NCBI GenBank assembly: GCA_000155435.1
Contig: DS990262.1
Location: 85,306 to 149,305, forward strand
From: Clostridiales bacterium 1_7_47FAA
Lineage (GTDB): Bacteria > Bacillota > Clostridia > Lachnospirales > Lachnospiraceae
Direction: 5' to 3'
Length of the DNA stretch: 64,000 nt
Part shown: positions 42,416-51,058 of the stretch, piece by piece
Layout: each line of letters begins with the position of its first letter
How positions within the stretch are numbered: the stretch's first letter is position 1
Position numbers and translations under genes: made by a program
The notes under the pieces: model-generated
Seen by the model: only the letters and a program-made list of their open reading frames with translations
Databases searched by the model: none
What the model was told of the DNA's origin: nothing

Positions 42416-43033
42416 TTAAATACTGAACCATTGACTGGTTTTACTATACAGTGCATCCACGATTTCTGGCTTGTCCTCGCCTGGCAGACCATCATCCGGG
42501 ATACGACCGTATTTTTTTTGAAGAAGCATTACGTTGGCATAGGCGGACCGCTGGGCAGCCAGTTCTGCCCGGTTTGGGGAGAAGGTTCCGTCTGCATACA
42601 TAGAACCCATGGTGTCCTTCTCATAAATTGGAATAAGGGACAGTATTTTCCATCTGCCAGCTCTTTTTTCCAACCGGTAATGGAACCGGACATGGGCCGA
42701 AAGATCGATGATATCACTGTCATATGCATATCGGCATTCATACATGGCAAGGCATTCTGCCACGGCTTTGCTTCCATTTTTCCATACAAGTGTATTAAAT
42801 ACCTTGTGTTTAACGGGAATTACCGAGGCACTGACAGTGGCTGTATAACTATTGATGTCTCCTTTCGTCCAGCAGTCTGTTACATATCCATCGTCAAAGT
42901 AACAGCTTCGAAAGGCATCCCATAGTCCGCAGTCCATACAATACCGTTCATATTCGACCAGTTCACGGATGTTCATCTTATCTGCAACATCTTCCATGGT
43001 GTTTACCCCCATTTGGCATTGATAAAACATCAT
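42416..43033 (-). CDS. SnoaL-like (NTF2-fold) protein, paralogue 1
   Basis: A 205-residue paralogue of the next gene, starting MMFYQCQMGVNTMEDVADKM and sharing the pattern NIRELVEYERYCMDCGLWDA FRSCYFDDGYVTDCW, HKVFNTLVWKNGSKAVAE and VRFHYRLEKRAGRWKILSLI PIYEKDTMGS. It is the first gene of the two-gene minus-strand operon, 18 bases ahead of the second, and divergent from the DASS transporter at 43367. Duplicate SnoaL-fold genes suggest a heteromer or two steps of one pathway. The substrate is unknown. Confidence 0.8.
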   Translation of the reverse strand: MMFYQCQMGVNTMEDVADKMNIRELVEYERYCMDCGLWDAFRSCYFDDGYVTDCWTKGDINSYTATVSASVIPVKHKVFNTLVWKNGSKAVAECLAMYECRYAYDSDIIDLSAHVRFHYRLEKRAGRWKILSLIPIYEKDTMGSMYADGTFSPNRAELAAQRSAYANVMLLQKKYGRIPDDGLPGEDKPEIVDALYSKTSQWFSI

Positions 43034-43366
43034 AACTCCTCCTCCTGTATTTTTTATGGATTGTCTGTATCATAATGAGACTATAGCACAGGGATTTTAC
43101 CAAAGGCAAGAATGCCGGTCCATGGATGTTCTCTTACCCCATATCAATAAAATGGCTGGATATATTTTTTTGATATGAGGTAACAGAAATTCCGGCTGCC
43201 TGAACCATTTTTTTAGATGATGAAAGATGGTAAAATGACAACAGTAAACCGAGAAGACGGCAAAGGGGTCTTCTTCATTACAGAGAGAGACTGCAGAATC
43301 TTTCCTGCCTGTATGATACAGGCATATGCAACTGTTGAAAAACAACCAGAGAAGGGGTAGGAGTTT
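43034..43366. other. Divergent control region, SnoaL pair / DASS transporter
   Basis: This 333-base region has no supported gene. The SnoaL gene has an AGGAGGAG ribosome site at its right edge and the transporter has AGAAGGGG at the left of its start. I find no convincing promoter or operator. Confidence 0.5.
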
Positions 43367-44842
43367 ATGGAAGCAGCAATAGAAAACAGAAAGTCATATA
43401 GTGTGGCGCACATATTTAATATTTGTTTTACGTTATTCCTGATGTTTATGTTTGGCCGTGTAGTTCCTTCGTTTGCTGGCATTACAGATGTGGGGATGAA
43501 TGTGCTGGGGGTCTTTTTAGGCGTGATTTACGGATATTCAACGTGTGAGATTGCGTGGCCCTCCCTGTTTGCATTTATTGCATATGGTGTCAGCGGCTAT
43601 ACTTCAGTGGGGGGAGCCATATCTGAAATAATGGGACAAAGTATTGTCTATCAGTCTGTGGTGGCGTTCCTGTGCGCGGGAGCAATTACCCATTATGGTT
43701 TTGGTAAATGGTTTGTGCGCTGGTCTTTGACCAAGAGGATATTCCAGGGTAAGCCGCTGTTTTATATATGGTGCTTCTACGTGGTGTTCGGTATTGCCTG
43801 TATTGTTATTAACCAGACACAGCTGATGATTCTCCTGTTTGCAATCTGGATTGATATTGCAGATACATGCGGGTACACCAATGATAAGAAATTTGTTTAT
43901 ACAGGAATGGTAGGAATCCTTCTTTCCACCATGCTGGGAGGCGGTATGATACCTTATACCAGCTGGAGGCTGGGCCTGGCACAGAACTGGGCAGAGGTGG
44001 TCGGTGAAGAGCTTAACATGGGTTTTATGTTCGCAATGACATTATGTATTACGCTGATTGGCTGCACCATGTATGTGTGGGCAATGGATAAGGTGTTTAA
44101 GGTTGATTTCTCCAGGATGAAGGCGTTTGATGTGGACAAGCTGGGAGAAGAGTCACGGGTTTTGAGGCCCAGGGCAAAACGAATCATGCTGATTTATGGT
44201 ATTACTATTTTCCTGGTGGTTTTGGGTAACACACTTCCGTCAGGTATGTGGTTCCGGAATTTTGTCAATAAAACTATTACAGTGGCCGGTATGTATGGTA
44301 TATGTGCAGCCCTCCTTATGATTATGCCAAGCGGCGAGGGGGATGCCAAACCATGTCTGGTGTTTAAGGATGTGCATAGGAAAGCCATTAACTGGAACAG
44401 TATCTTCATGTGCGGAGTCTGTGTAACACTGGCCGGTGCCATAACAGACGGTGAACTGGGTATCTCCAATATGCTTATCGATATATTTACTCCAGTATTT
44501 GCAGGAAGAAGCGGCTGGTTCGTCATGGTATTTACCATTATTGTATCCATGATTCTTACAAACCTTGGTTCCAATATTGCGTTTGGGGCTGCTTTGATTC
44601 CAATCGTAGGTCCATTTGTGGTGGCAACCGGTATGAATTCACAGCTGGCAGGGGCAGCGCTTATTTATATGATTAACATAGGAATGATCCTTCCGGCAGC
44701 TTCCAGCCCGGCGGCTATCTTCCATGCCCATGAGGCCCTGCCGGATGCAGGACTCAGGACCAAGTACACAATTTATGCCTGCCTCATGTCCATAGTGGCG
44801 GCGATACTGGTGTTCTCGGTATTTTATATATTTGTCGGATGA
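43367..44842 (+). CDS. DASS/SLC13-like anion permease, copy 1
   Basis: A 491-residue membrane protein with about 12-13 helices of the divalent anion:sodium symporter / ion-transporter superfamily, which takes up dicarboxylates or similar acids. Features are the helix-hairpin motif GVCVTLAGAITDGELGI, the C-terminal TNLGSNIAFGAALIPIVGPF with the SNxA-type Na+/substrate site, and ILPAASSPAAIFHAHEALPD. It has a GGGG ribosome site. A close paralogue follows 36 bases on, so both sit in one operon. They probably import the substrates of the catabolic genes downstream. Confidence 0.88.
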   Translation: MEAAIENRKSYSVAHIFNICFTLFLMFMFGRVVPSFAGITDVGMNVLGVFLGVIYGYSTCEIAWPSLFAFIAYGVSGYTSVGGAISEIMGQSIVYQSVVAFLCAGAITHYGFGKWFVRWSLTKRIFQGKPLFYIWCFYVVFGIACIVINQTQLMILLFAIWIDIADTCGYTNDKKFVYTGMVGILLSTMLGGGMIPYTSWRLGLAQNWAEVVGEELNMGFMFAMTLCITLIGCTMYVWAMDKVFKVDFSRMKAFDVDKLGEESRVLRPRAKRIMLIYGITIFLVVLGNTLPSGMWFRNFVNKTITVAGMYGICAALLMIMPSGEGDAKPCLVFKDVHRKAINWNSIFMCGVCVTLAGAITDGELGISNMLIDIFTPVFAGRSGWFVMVFTIIVSMILTNLGSNIAFGAALIPIVGPFVVATGMNSQLAGAALIYMINIGMILPAASSPAAIFHAHEALPDAGLRTKYTIYACLMSIVAAILVFSVFYIFVG

Positions 44843-44878
44843 TGCTATATGGAAGGGTTCATGTAAAAGGGGGACACA

Positions 44879-46333
44879 ATGCCTGTAAAGAAAAAAAACA
44901 ACCATAGGGGTTATTATATTAAATGTATGATTGGAATTGCATTTTTATTCGGGTTTGGTTATCTGCCGGCCGCAGCACCTATTACACCAGTTGGCATGAA
45001 AATATTGGGTATCTTTATCGGAGCTATTTATCTGTGGTCTGTAGCCGGTGTTGTGTGGCCTGCATTGCTGGCTATTGTTGCTTATGGAATGAGCGGATAT
45101 GTGGATATGTCTACGGCTATTTCTTCCGGCATGGGGAATACGGTTGTATTCCAGCTGATTCTCATTATTGCCATGGCGGGAGTGGTATCAGGCAGCGGGG
45201 CAGGAGAATTCCTGGCCAGGTGGGCTGTTTCCAGACCGGTTTTCAAGGGAAAGCCGGAGCTGTTCATGTTTGTGTTTTTTGAAACGTTCCTGCTTTCGGC
45301 TTTCTTTGTCAATGTAGTCGCCACAATCTATCTGTCATGGGCTATTTTTTATGGAATATCGGAGATAGCAGGATATGGCAAAGGGGAGAAGTTCAGTACC
45401 TTGACTATCATCGGGTGTACATTCATATCAATGCTTGGCGGCGCCGCCATTCCTTTTAAAGGATGGCAGTTAGGACTGGCTAATGCTTATAACAAAGCTA
45501 CGGGATCAGAACTTAATTTTGCGTTATTCATGGGTCTTTGCCTTGTTCTGTGCACGGTTATGATCATACTTTACATAATCAGTATGAAATACCTGTTCGG
45601 CTGCGATTTTTCAAAGCTTAAGGATTTTGACCCGTCTGTTCTTGGAAATAAAGGAAAGAGCTTGGATATAAGACAGAAATGTTATTTGTACGCATATGCA
45701 TTTATCATCATCATCACAGTGGTATTCACACTTTTACCGAGGGATAACGGTTTTTATAAACTGATAAATGGACAACTGACGGTTGCCGGTCTGTTTGCGG
45801 TCGTGGTCGCAGTGCTATGCATGATAAGGCTTGGTGATGGGAATCCCATCCTTGACTGGAAAAAGGATGCATCTAAGTGGGTGAACTGGGATGTGGTTTT
45901 TATGTGTGCAATTGCCATTCCGGTAGCAGGTGCCCTGACATCCGAGGAGACGGGAGTACTTGAGCTGGCAAATCAGATGTTCGGCACCTTATTTGCAGGA
46001 AGGACAGCAATATTCCTGCTGGTATTCATCATTATCATAACAACAGTCCTGACCAACATCGGTTCTAATATTGGCATGGGAATGGCACTTGTGCCTATTA
46101 TCGCACCGTTCATAACCAGCACAGGGACTAATGCACAGCTGGCTGGAATTGCGTTGATTTTTGCATCTAATATGGGGATGATGCTGCCTGGGGCATCCGC
46201 GCCTGCTGCTGTATTGTTTTCAAATAGGGAATGGGTACAGCCCAAAGACATATACAGATACGCCGGTTTCTGTAACCTGCTGTTCATGATTGTAAGTATT
46301 ATCGGCTTTGCAGTCATGGCGGCGGTAATGTAG
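44879..46333 (+). CDS. DASS/SLC13-like anion permease, copy 2
   Basis: A 484-residue paralogue of the preceding gene with the same helix plan: TPVGMKILGIFIGAIYLWSV AGVVWPALLAIVAYGMSGY near the start, NVVATIYLSWAIFYGISEI, and the C-terminal TNIGSNIGMGMALVPIIAPF plus MLPGASAPAAVLFSN. Its basic start MPVKKKNNHRGYYIKC is cytoplasmic. Tandem duplicates in one operon suggest two related substrates or import/export of a substrate-product pair. A bidirectional terminator follows. Confidence 0.88.
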   Translation: MPVKKKNNHRGYYIKCMIGIAFLFGFGYLPAAAPITPVGMKILGIFIGAIYLWSVAGVVWPALLAIVAYGMSGYVDMSTAISSGMGNTVVFQLILIIAMAGVVSGSGAGEFLARWAVSRPVFKGKPELFMFVFFETFLLSAFFVNVVATIYLSWAIFYGISEIAGYGKGEKFSTLTIIGCTFISMLGGAAIPFKGWQLGLANAYNKATGSELNFALFMGLCLVLCTVMIILYIISMKYLFGCDFSKLKDFDPSVLGNKGKSLDIRQKCYLYAYAFIIIITVVFTLLPRDNGFYKLINGQLTVAGLFAVVVAVLCMIRLGDGNPILDWKKDASKWVNWDVVFMCAIAIPVAGALTSEETGVLELANQMFGTLFAGRTAIFLLVFIIIITTVLTNIGSNIGMGMALVPIIAPFITSTGTNAQLAGIALIFASNMGMMLPGASAPAAVLFSNREWVQPKDIYRYAGFCNLLFMIVSIIGFAVMAAVM

Positions 46334-46391
46334 GCCGTAGAAAGTATATTCTGTAAATATGGGCAGGATTTATTAAGTATATGGAGAAAAG

Positions 46392-46436
46392 AATAAGGAA
46401 CCAAGGGAAGATACGTAAGCCCAATGGTTCCTTATT
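46392..46436. terminator. Bidirectional terminator
   Basis: AATAAGGAACCA (46392-46403) pairs with TGGTTCCTTATT (46425-46436), with an inner GGG / CCC. It lies between the convergent DASS and racemase-superfamily genes. Confidence 0.75.
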
Positions 46437-46447
46437 TCAGGATTATT

Positions 46448-47158
46448 TTAAAGTGTTAGCAGTTTCCCAAGATAAGGTATCCTGGTTTTAACCCTGGAAT
46501 GCCTTAAGGCGCTCCAAAGGGTGGATTGATTGCTGGTAATGACGGGAAGGCCGAAGTCTGTTTCAATGTCTTCAATGATGTCCAGTACGTTAAGGCCGGT
46601 GCAGCTGATGAAAATTGATTCCGCACCTGCCAGGTTCAGTTGTTTTATATGCTGATAAACTGTTTCTGGGCTTATATAGCAGATTCTTGGTTCTTTAAAC
46701 TTCATTCCCGTAATACAGGTTACATGGATTCCATTATCTTCCAGAAACTGCCGTTCCAGATTATTGGTTTCATCCGGGTAGGGGGTCAGTACGGCGGTGG
46801 TGCCGGTTTCCAGGCAGCTGAATGCTTCCAGTACGGCGGTGCTGGTGGTAAGGCCTTTGCAGCCGCAGGCTTCTTCAATTGTTTTGCAACATTGCTTATC
46901 AAAGTCCATACCTCCAATCAGGCTGCCGGATGTACATCCAAAAACAACACAGTCGTGTGGCATGGACTTATAGATGGAAGCAGTTATGGACAGCCTGTCC
47001 ACCATTTTCTGTAGTTCAGAAGCAATGGGATTCCCGCTGAATTCAATACGTGTTGTGGCTACCCCTACCCCGTCCGGTGCAAAGCGTGCAAAGTCGCGTT
47101 CAATATTCGGACTTACGCTGGGGGCAATGACTCCTATCTGTGCTCTCCATGAATACAT
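46448..47158 (-). CDS. Maleate isomerase / arylmalonate decarboxylase-like protein (Asp/Glu racemase superfamily)
   Basis: A 236-residue enzyme of the Asp/Glu racemase superfamily in the maleate cis-trans isomerase / AMDase branch. It starts MYSWRAQIGVIAPSVSPNIE RDF and has Cys in VVFGCTSGSLIGG (about 74) and in IFISCTGLNVLDII (about 185). Two cysteines at these sites fit isomerases or racemases; AMDases have only the second. It lies between the DASS transporters and the LysR regulator and probably isomerises or decarboxylates an unsaturated or malonate-type acid in the same pathway. Confidence 0.82.
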   Translation of the reverse strand: MYSWRAQIGVIAPSVSPNIERDFARFAPDGVGVATTRIEFSGNPIASELQKMVDRLSITASIYKSMPHDCVVFGCTSGSLIGGMDFDKQCCKTIEEACGCKGLTTSTAVLEAFSCLETGTTAVLTPYPDETNNLERQFLEDNGIHVTCITGMKFKEPRICYISPETVYQHIKQLNLAGAESIFISCTGLNVLDIIEDIETDFGLPVITSNQSTLWSALRHSRVKTRIPYLGKLLTL

Positions 47159-47317
47159 AATGAAACCTCCTTTTAAGTTAAATGTTTTTATTGTTACAGA
47201 CCTTGCAAAGAGATGCTTTCCTGTGATGAAACCCTCCCCTCCGTTGAAAGGCCTGCTAAAGTGTGATATGATTTAAGACATATGTTGTTGTACGATTCAT
47301 TATAAGGGGGCAATGGG

Positions 47318-48250
47318 GTGAAAATAGAACATTTCAGGTATCTGGTGGAAATCGATAAATACCATACAATCTCCGCTGCGGCAAAAGCGCTCTACATGGG
47401 ACAGACTACTCTTAGTTCGATTGTAAAGTCCATGGAGGAGGAACTGGGCTATTCTATTTTCCAGAGGACTCCCAAGGGCGTGGTACTTACACAAAAGGGT
47501 GAGCAGCTGATGGAACTTGCCAGGGAAATTACGGATAAATATGAAGAGGTCATGGTTCTGAAAAGTGAGGCAGCTGTCATATCGTACCCATTGAATATCC
47601 TGTTTGCCCCAAGCCTTGCGGAAAATCTCCCGCTTGAACTGAACCAGACGCTGAGGGAGATTGACGCAACCAGCCTTTTTAAGTTCAGCATAGCCCACCG
47701 TGACCGTATTCTGTCGGAAGTACTGAATGATTCCGCCAATATAGGGGTTACATATCTGTTTGCGGATGAATATGTAGATATGGTATACTCTGCCGCCAAA
47801 TATAAAATTGATGTTGAGAAAATAAAAAAGGATAAGTTTTATCTAGTAGTTGGCAAGGAGCATAGACTTGCGGACAAAAAGACCGTAACCCTGGAGGATT
47901 TGCGGGATATAAAGGTTGCAAGTGAGTCCAATTTCAGCTTTGGCGGCTGTGAGCGGATATTTGGAAGCCTATATAAAAATGCAAAGTGCCGGACCAGTTT
48001 TCCCAATGCGGATTTAATCTGCCGGGCCCTGCAGCATCAGGACCTTGCTGCCCTGCTGCCAGGCAACCTGATTGCGGCGTCCATAGACCGGGACATGTAC
48101 AGTGTCATGGAATTGGAAGGTCTGGATGCACCAAACGAGATACTGATTTGTGTCATCCATAAGGAAAAGAGTAATATGAACAGCCTTGAGAAACAGGCGG
48201 TCCGGATTATAAAGGATTATATAAAAAATCTGAACTTACAGGAGCTGTAG
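47318..48250 (+). CDS. LysR-family regulator of the catabolic island
   Basis: A 310-residue LysR regulator with HTH MKIEHFRYLVEIDKYHTISA AAKALYMGQTTLSSIVKSME and a C-terminal effector domain. The start is GTG after AAGGGGGCA. It is divergent from the isomerase-like gene at 47158 with 159 bases between, the classical LysR layout, so it probably controls that gene and perhaps the wider island. A terminator follows immediately. Confidence 0.9.
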   Translation: MKIEHFRYLVEIDKYHTISAAAKALYMGQTTLSSIVKSMEEELGYSIFQRTPKGVVLTQKGEQLMELAREITDKYEEVMVLKSEAAVISYPLNILFAPSLAENLPLELNQTLREIDATSLFKFSIAHRDRILSEVLNDSANIGVTYLFADEYVDMVYSAAKYKIDVEKIKKDKFYLVVGKEHRLADKKTVTLEDLRDIKVASESNFSFGGCERIFGSLYKNAKCRTSFPNADLICRALQHQDLAALLPGNLIAASIDRDMYSVMELEGLDAPNEILICVIHKEKSNMNSLEKQAVRIIKDYIKNLNLQEL

Positions 48251-48256
48251 ATTATG

Positions 48257-48300
48257 TGCTGACCGCTGCCAACAAATGGCAGACGGGCAGCATTTTTGTT
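48257..48300 (+). terminator. Terminator after LysR gene
   Basis: Nested stems TGCTG / CAGCA and GCTGCCA / TGGCAG are followed by TTTTTG. It lies ahead of the convergent dehydrogenase gene. Confidence 0.75.
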
Positions 48301-48325
48301 TTTCGCAATAGATTTTGTATATCTG

Positions 48326-49393
48326 TCATAGGCATTTCAGGATCTCTTCCAGTGAGAGTTCGGGTCCGAATCCCAGATTTTCAAGCGTTCTTCCGGAGGC
48401 AAGGTAATCCCGCCCATTGATGGCGCCGGCAATGGTCAGAAGGGCGGATAGGAGGGGGCATGGGATACCCAGACGGCTGGCTACCGATACGGCCAGGGCT
48501 GCACCACAACCGCAGTCTTCGTGAAGATACCGGTGGTCCAATGCATTGGGTCCATCCATATACTTTCTGAAAATAGTATTTTCCGGATATTCCTTCCAGT
48601 TATTTATTTTAGTGGCCATGGTGTATAAATCGTTATGAATGGGAAAACCGGCTGCCTGGTTAATTCTGTCACGCTCATCCCTGACCTGTTTCATGACTGC
48701 AAAGGTGGAAGGGGTCAATGCCCATTTAAACAATGAAAAGTCATCACCCTGCCGGTCTATAACGGTAGAGGAAAGGATTGTGCTGCATATGTGCATGATT
48801 ACATTGCCAGCATTCATGGTTCCGATAAGAACATTGTCATTGGCTTGGTATTTAAGCTCCCGGGGTAATGCTTCAAGTGCACGTGGAGTGTCGGTAGCAG
48901 GAAGGGCTGCAAGAAATCCCGTGGGAGAAAAGGGGCGTCCACAGGTTACCTCCGCTGGTTCGCTGAGACGGCATGGACCAAGATTCCCTTCTTTCTCGGA
49001 TATGATTACATTAGCGGAAACCCCCATTTCCCTAAATACCCGACGGAATATGAATGAGCCGAGATTGCCTGGAATTATCAGGATGTGCTGTCCATCCTGT
49101 ATATGCGGGGCTATAAGCCGTGCAATTTCTTCATGCCGGTCAGACATTACGTGGACACAAATCAGCTGGGCATCGTGTATGGCCGCCGCTGCGTCCATGG
49201 TGACCAGGGACGGCGTCCCCAGAGCGTGCATGGCTCCGCGGAGAAGTATCCCTCCCTTTTTCACAACCGCGTCCAATTTGTCTTTATAGGCATCTGTGTC
49301 AAATAAAGTCACGTCATAACCCTTCATTGCCATGAGGGCAGCCATATAATGTCCGGTTGCGCCTCCTCCAATGCATGTGATTTTCTTAATCAT
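48326..49393 (-). CDS. Octopine/nopaline (opine) dehydrogenase-family protein
   Basis: A 355-residue NAD(P)-dependent dehydrogenase of the octopine/nopaline dehydrogenase superfamily. The Rossmann motif IGGGATGHYMAALMAMKGYD is at residues 8-27; the C-terminal opine domain includes FKWALTPSTFAVMKQVRDER DRI and the catalytic His-containing DHRYLHEDCGCGAALAVSVA. It starts at 49393 after GAGGAGG. Such enzymes couple a 2-oxo acid to an amine or reduce a related keto acid. It is divergent from the MmgE/PrpD operon, with promoters presumably in the 218-base gap. Confidence 0.82.
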   Translation of the reverse strand: MIKKITCIGGGATGHYMAALMAMKGYDVTLFDTDAYKDKLDAVVKKGGILLRGAMHALGTPSLVTMDAAAAIHDAQLICVHVMSDRHEEIARLIAPHIQDGQHILIIPGNLGSFIFRRVFREMGVSANVIISEKEGNLGPCRLSEPAEVTCGRPFSPTGFLAALPATDTPRALEALPRELKYQANDNVLIGTMNAGNVIMHICSTILSSTVIDRQGDDFSLFKWALTPSTFAVMKQVRDERDRINQAAGFPIHNDLYTMATKINNWKEYPENTIFRKYMDGPNALDHRYLHEDCGCGAALAVSVASRLGIPCPLLSALLTIAGAINGRDYLASGRTLENLGFGPELSLEEILKCL

Positions 49394-49611
49394 CTGATTT
49401 CCTCCTCTGTTTTCATGAACTTCATACCGTAATAATACTAGTACGGACAGCCCTCCGTCCAATATGATTCTTTGTTATTGGATACCAGAAAAAAGGAATG
49501 GGGAAGATGGCCATGCGGGATTTTTGGTATCCCGTAACATGGGGCGCGATTTGAACTTCGCCTTAGGATTGGGTATCATTAATTCAGATGAAGGTTGAAA
49601 GGAGAATTCAT

Positions 49612-51033
49612 ATGGGTATAAATGATTGTGAGGGACAAACCGGTTATACGGAGATATTAAGCAGATATGTAAAAAATATAAAATATGAAGATATTCCTCC
49701 CATGGTCATAGAGCGGGCTAAGATGTTCGTACTCCATACCATAGGCGTATCCCTGTGCGCCACATCACTATCCCAGGGAAAGGATGTCATTGCTATGGCA
49801 AGAGAAATGTCCGCCGGGGCCGAGAATGGGCAGGCCACCTTATGGGGGGATGGTGCCAAGGTAAGTATGGAAGCAGCTGGCCTGGCGGCTGGATGTCTGG
49901 GGGATATGCTTGACTGGGAGGACTGCTCCTGGACAGGACATCCATCCTGCTGCGTGGTACCGGCTGCGGTTATTGGCGCCGAATCCATGGGAAAAAACGG
50001 CAGGGAGCTACTGGAGGCCGTGGTAGCAGGATATGAGGTGTCCCAACGGATTTCACTGGCCGCCCATACCAACCTGCCAGGCTATAATATATTCGCGGCC
50101 CTTGTTCCTTATATGAAACTTGCAGGGCTGAGTGAACGGCAGATGAATCAATGCCTGAGTTTGGGAGCTGTTTCGGGTATCATACCGGCGAATGTCCATG
50201 AACGCACTATGTCAGATTCCCTAAACTATCAGTATGGCTACCGGATGGAGCATGCAGCATCTATAGTCAGGTGTGTGCAGGAAGGATTGGGGGACTTGGA
50301 AGATGCCTTTGATGTTCCTGAGGCATATGTGGCCCATATGGAATCCAGGGCATATTCAGGTGAGAATGATACGGGCTGGTTTATCAGGGATTTGGGTGAT
50401 ACATATCTTACAAGCACAATTCTTGTAAAACACTGGCCAGCCAATGTTTTCGTGCAGACGTATGTGGAAATTGTCCATAAGCTTCTGACGAAATATCATA
50501 TCAATCCAGATGATATAGAGGAAATAACCATAGATCCGTCTATCCGTGTACGTATGTGGTACCTTGACCCACAGTGTAAATCGGCGACCCACGCACAATT
50601 TAGTATCCCGTATTGTGTTGCATGTGCATTTTACCATCCGGAGCCGGGAGCTGTCTGGTATGACGAAAAGACCATCAAGGATTCCAAGATACATGCCCTG
50701 ATGAACCGCGTAAAGGCTGGAAGCTTCTTGAATATGTTTGCAGGGGTAAGCGCAAAAGAAAGCCTTGCCCAGGTCATCCGTAAGATGATGGAAGGGCATC
50801 ATCCTGAGAAATTTATTACAGTAAAAATGAAAAATCAGGAAGTTTATACAGAGGGGCTGTTCCAACATCCTGGTCATCCCAGCTATATGCTGACCAGGGA
50901 AGAGTTTGCAGATAGATTCCATACGGAGACTAAGCATGTCCTTGCGCCTGAGAAGGCAGATAAAATAATTGATACAGTATTCCATCTTGAGATGCAGGAT
51001 GACGTATCAGCGTTAACTGAGAATTTATATTAA
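49612..51033 (+). CDS. MmgE/PrpD-family protein, copy 1
   Basis: A 473-residue protein of the MmgE/PrpD family (2-methylcitrate dehydratase, cis-aconitate decarboxylase, iminodisuccinate epimerase), a cofactor-free lyase/epimerase fold. Family stretches: VKNIKYEDIPPMVIERAKMF, LWGDGAKVSMEAAGLAAGCL GDMLDWEDCSWTGHPSC, and the lid-domain return LTSTILVKHWPANVFVQTYV. The His of TGHPS is in the expected active-site place. Start at 49612 because AAAGGAG is 7 bases upstream. A paralogue follows directly, suggesting a two-component or two-step acid dehydration or epimerisation. Confidence 0.87.
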   Translation: MGINDCEGQTGYTEILSRYVKNIKYEDIPPMVIERAKMFVLHTIGVSLCATSLSQGKDVIAMAREMSAGAENGQATLWGDGAKVSMEAAGLAAGCLGDMLDWEDCSWTGHPSCCVVPAAVIGAESMGKNGRELLEAVVAGYEVSQRISLAAHTNLPGYNIFAALVPYMKLAGLSERQMNQCLSLGAVSGIIPANVHERTMSDSLNYQYGYRMEHAASIVRCVQEGLGDLEDAFDVPEAYVAHMESRAYSGENDTGWFIRDLGDTYLTSTILVKHWPANVFVQTYVEIVHKLLTKYHINPDDIEEITIDPSIRVRMWYLDPQCKSATHAQFSIPYCVACAFYHPEPGAVWYDEKTIKDSKIHALMNRVKAGSFLNMFAGVSAKESLAQVIRKMMEGHHPEKFITVKMKNQEVYTEGLFQHPGHPSYMLTREEFADRFHTETKHVLAPEKADKIIDTVFHLEMQDDVSALTENLY

Positions 51034-51058
51034 GATTTACCAGACAGGAGGCTTGAAA

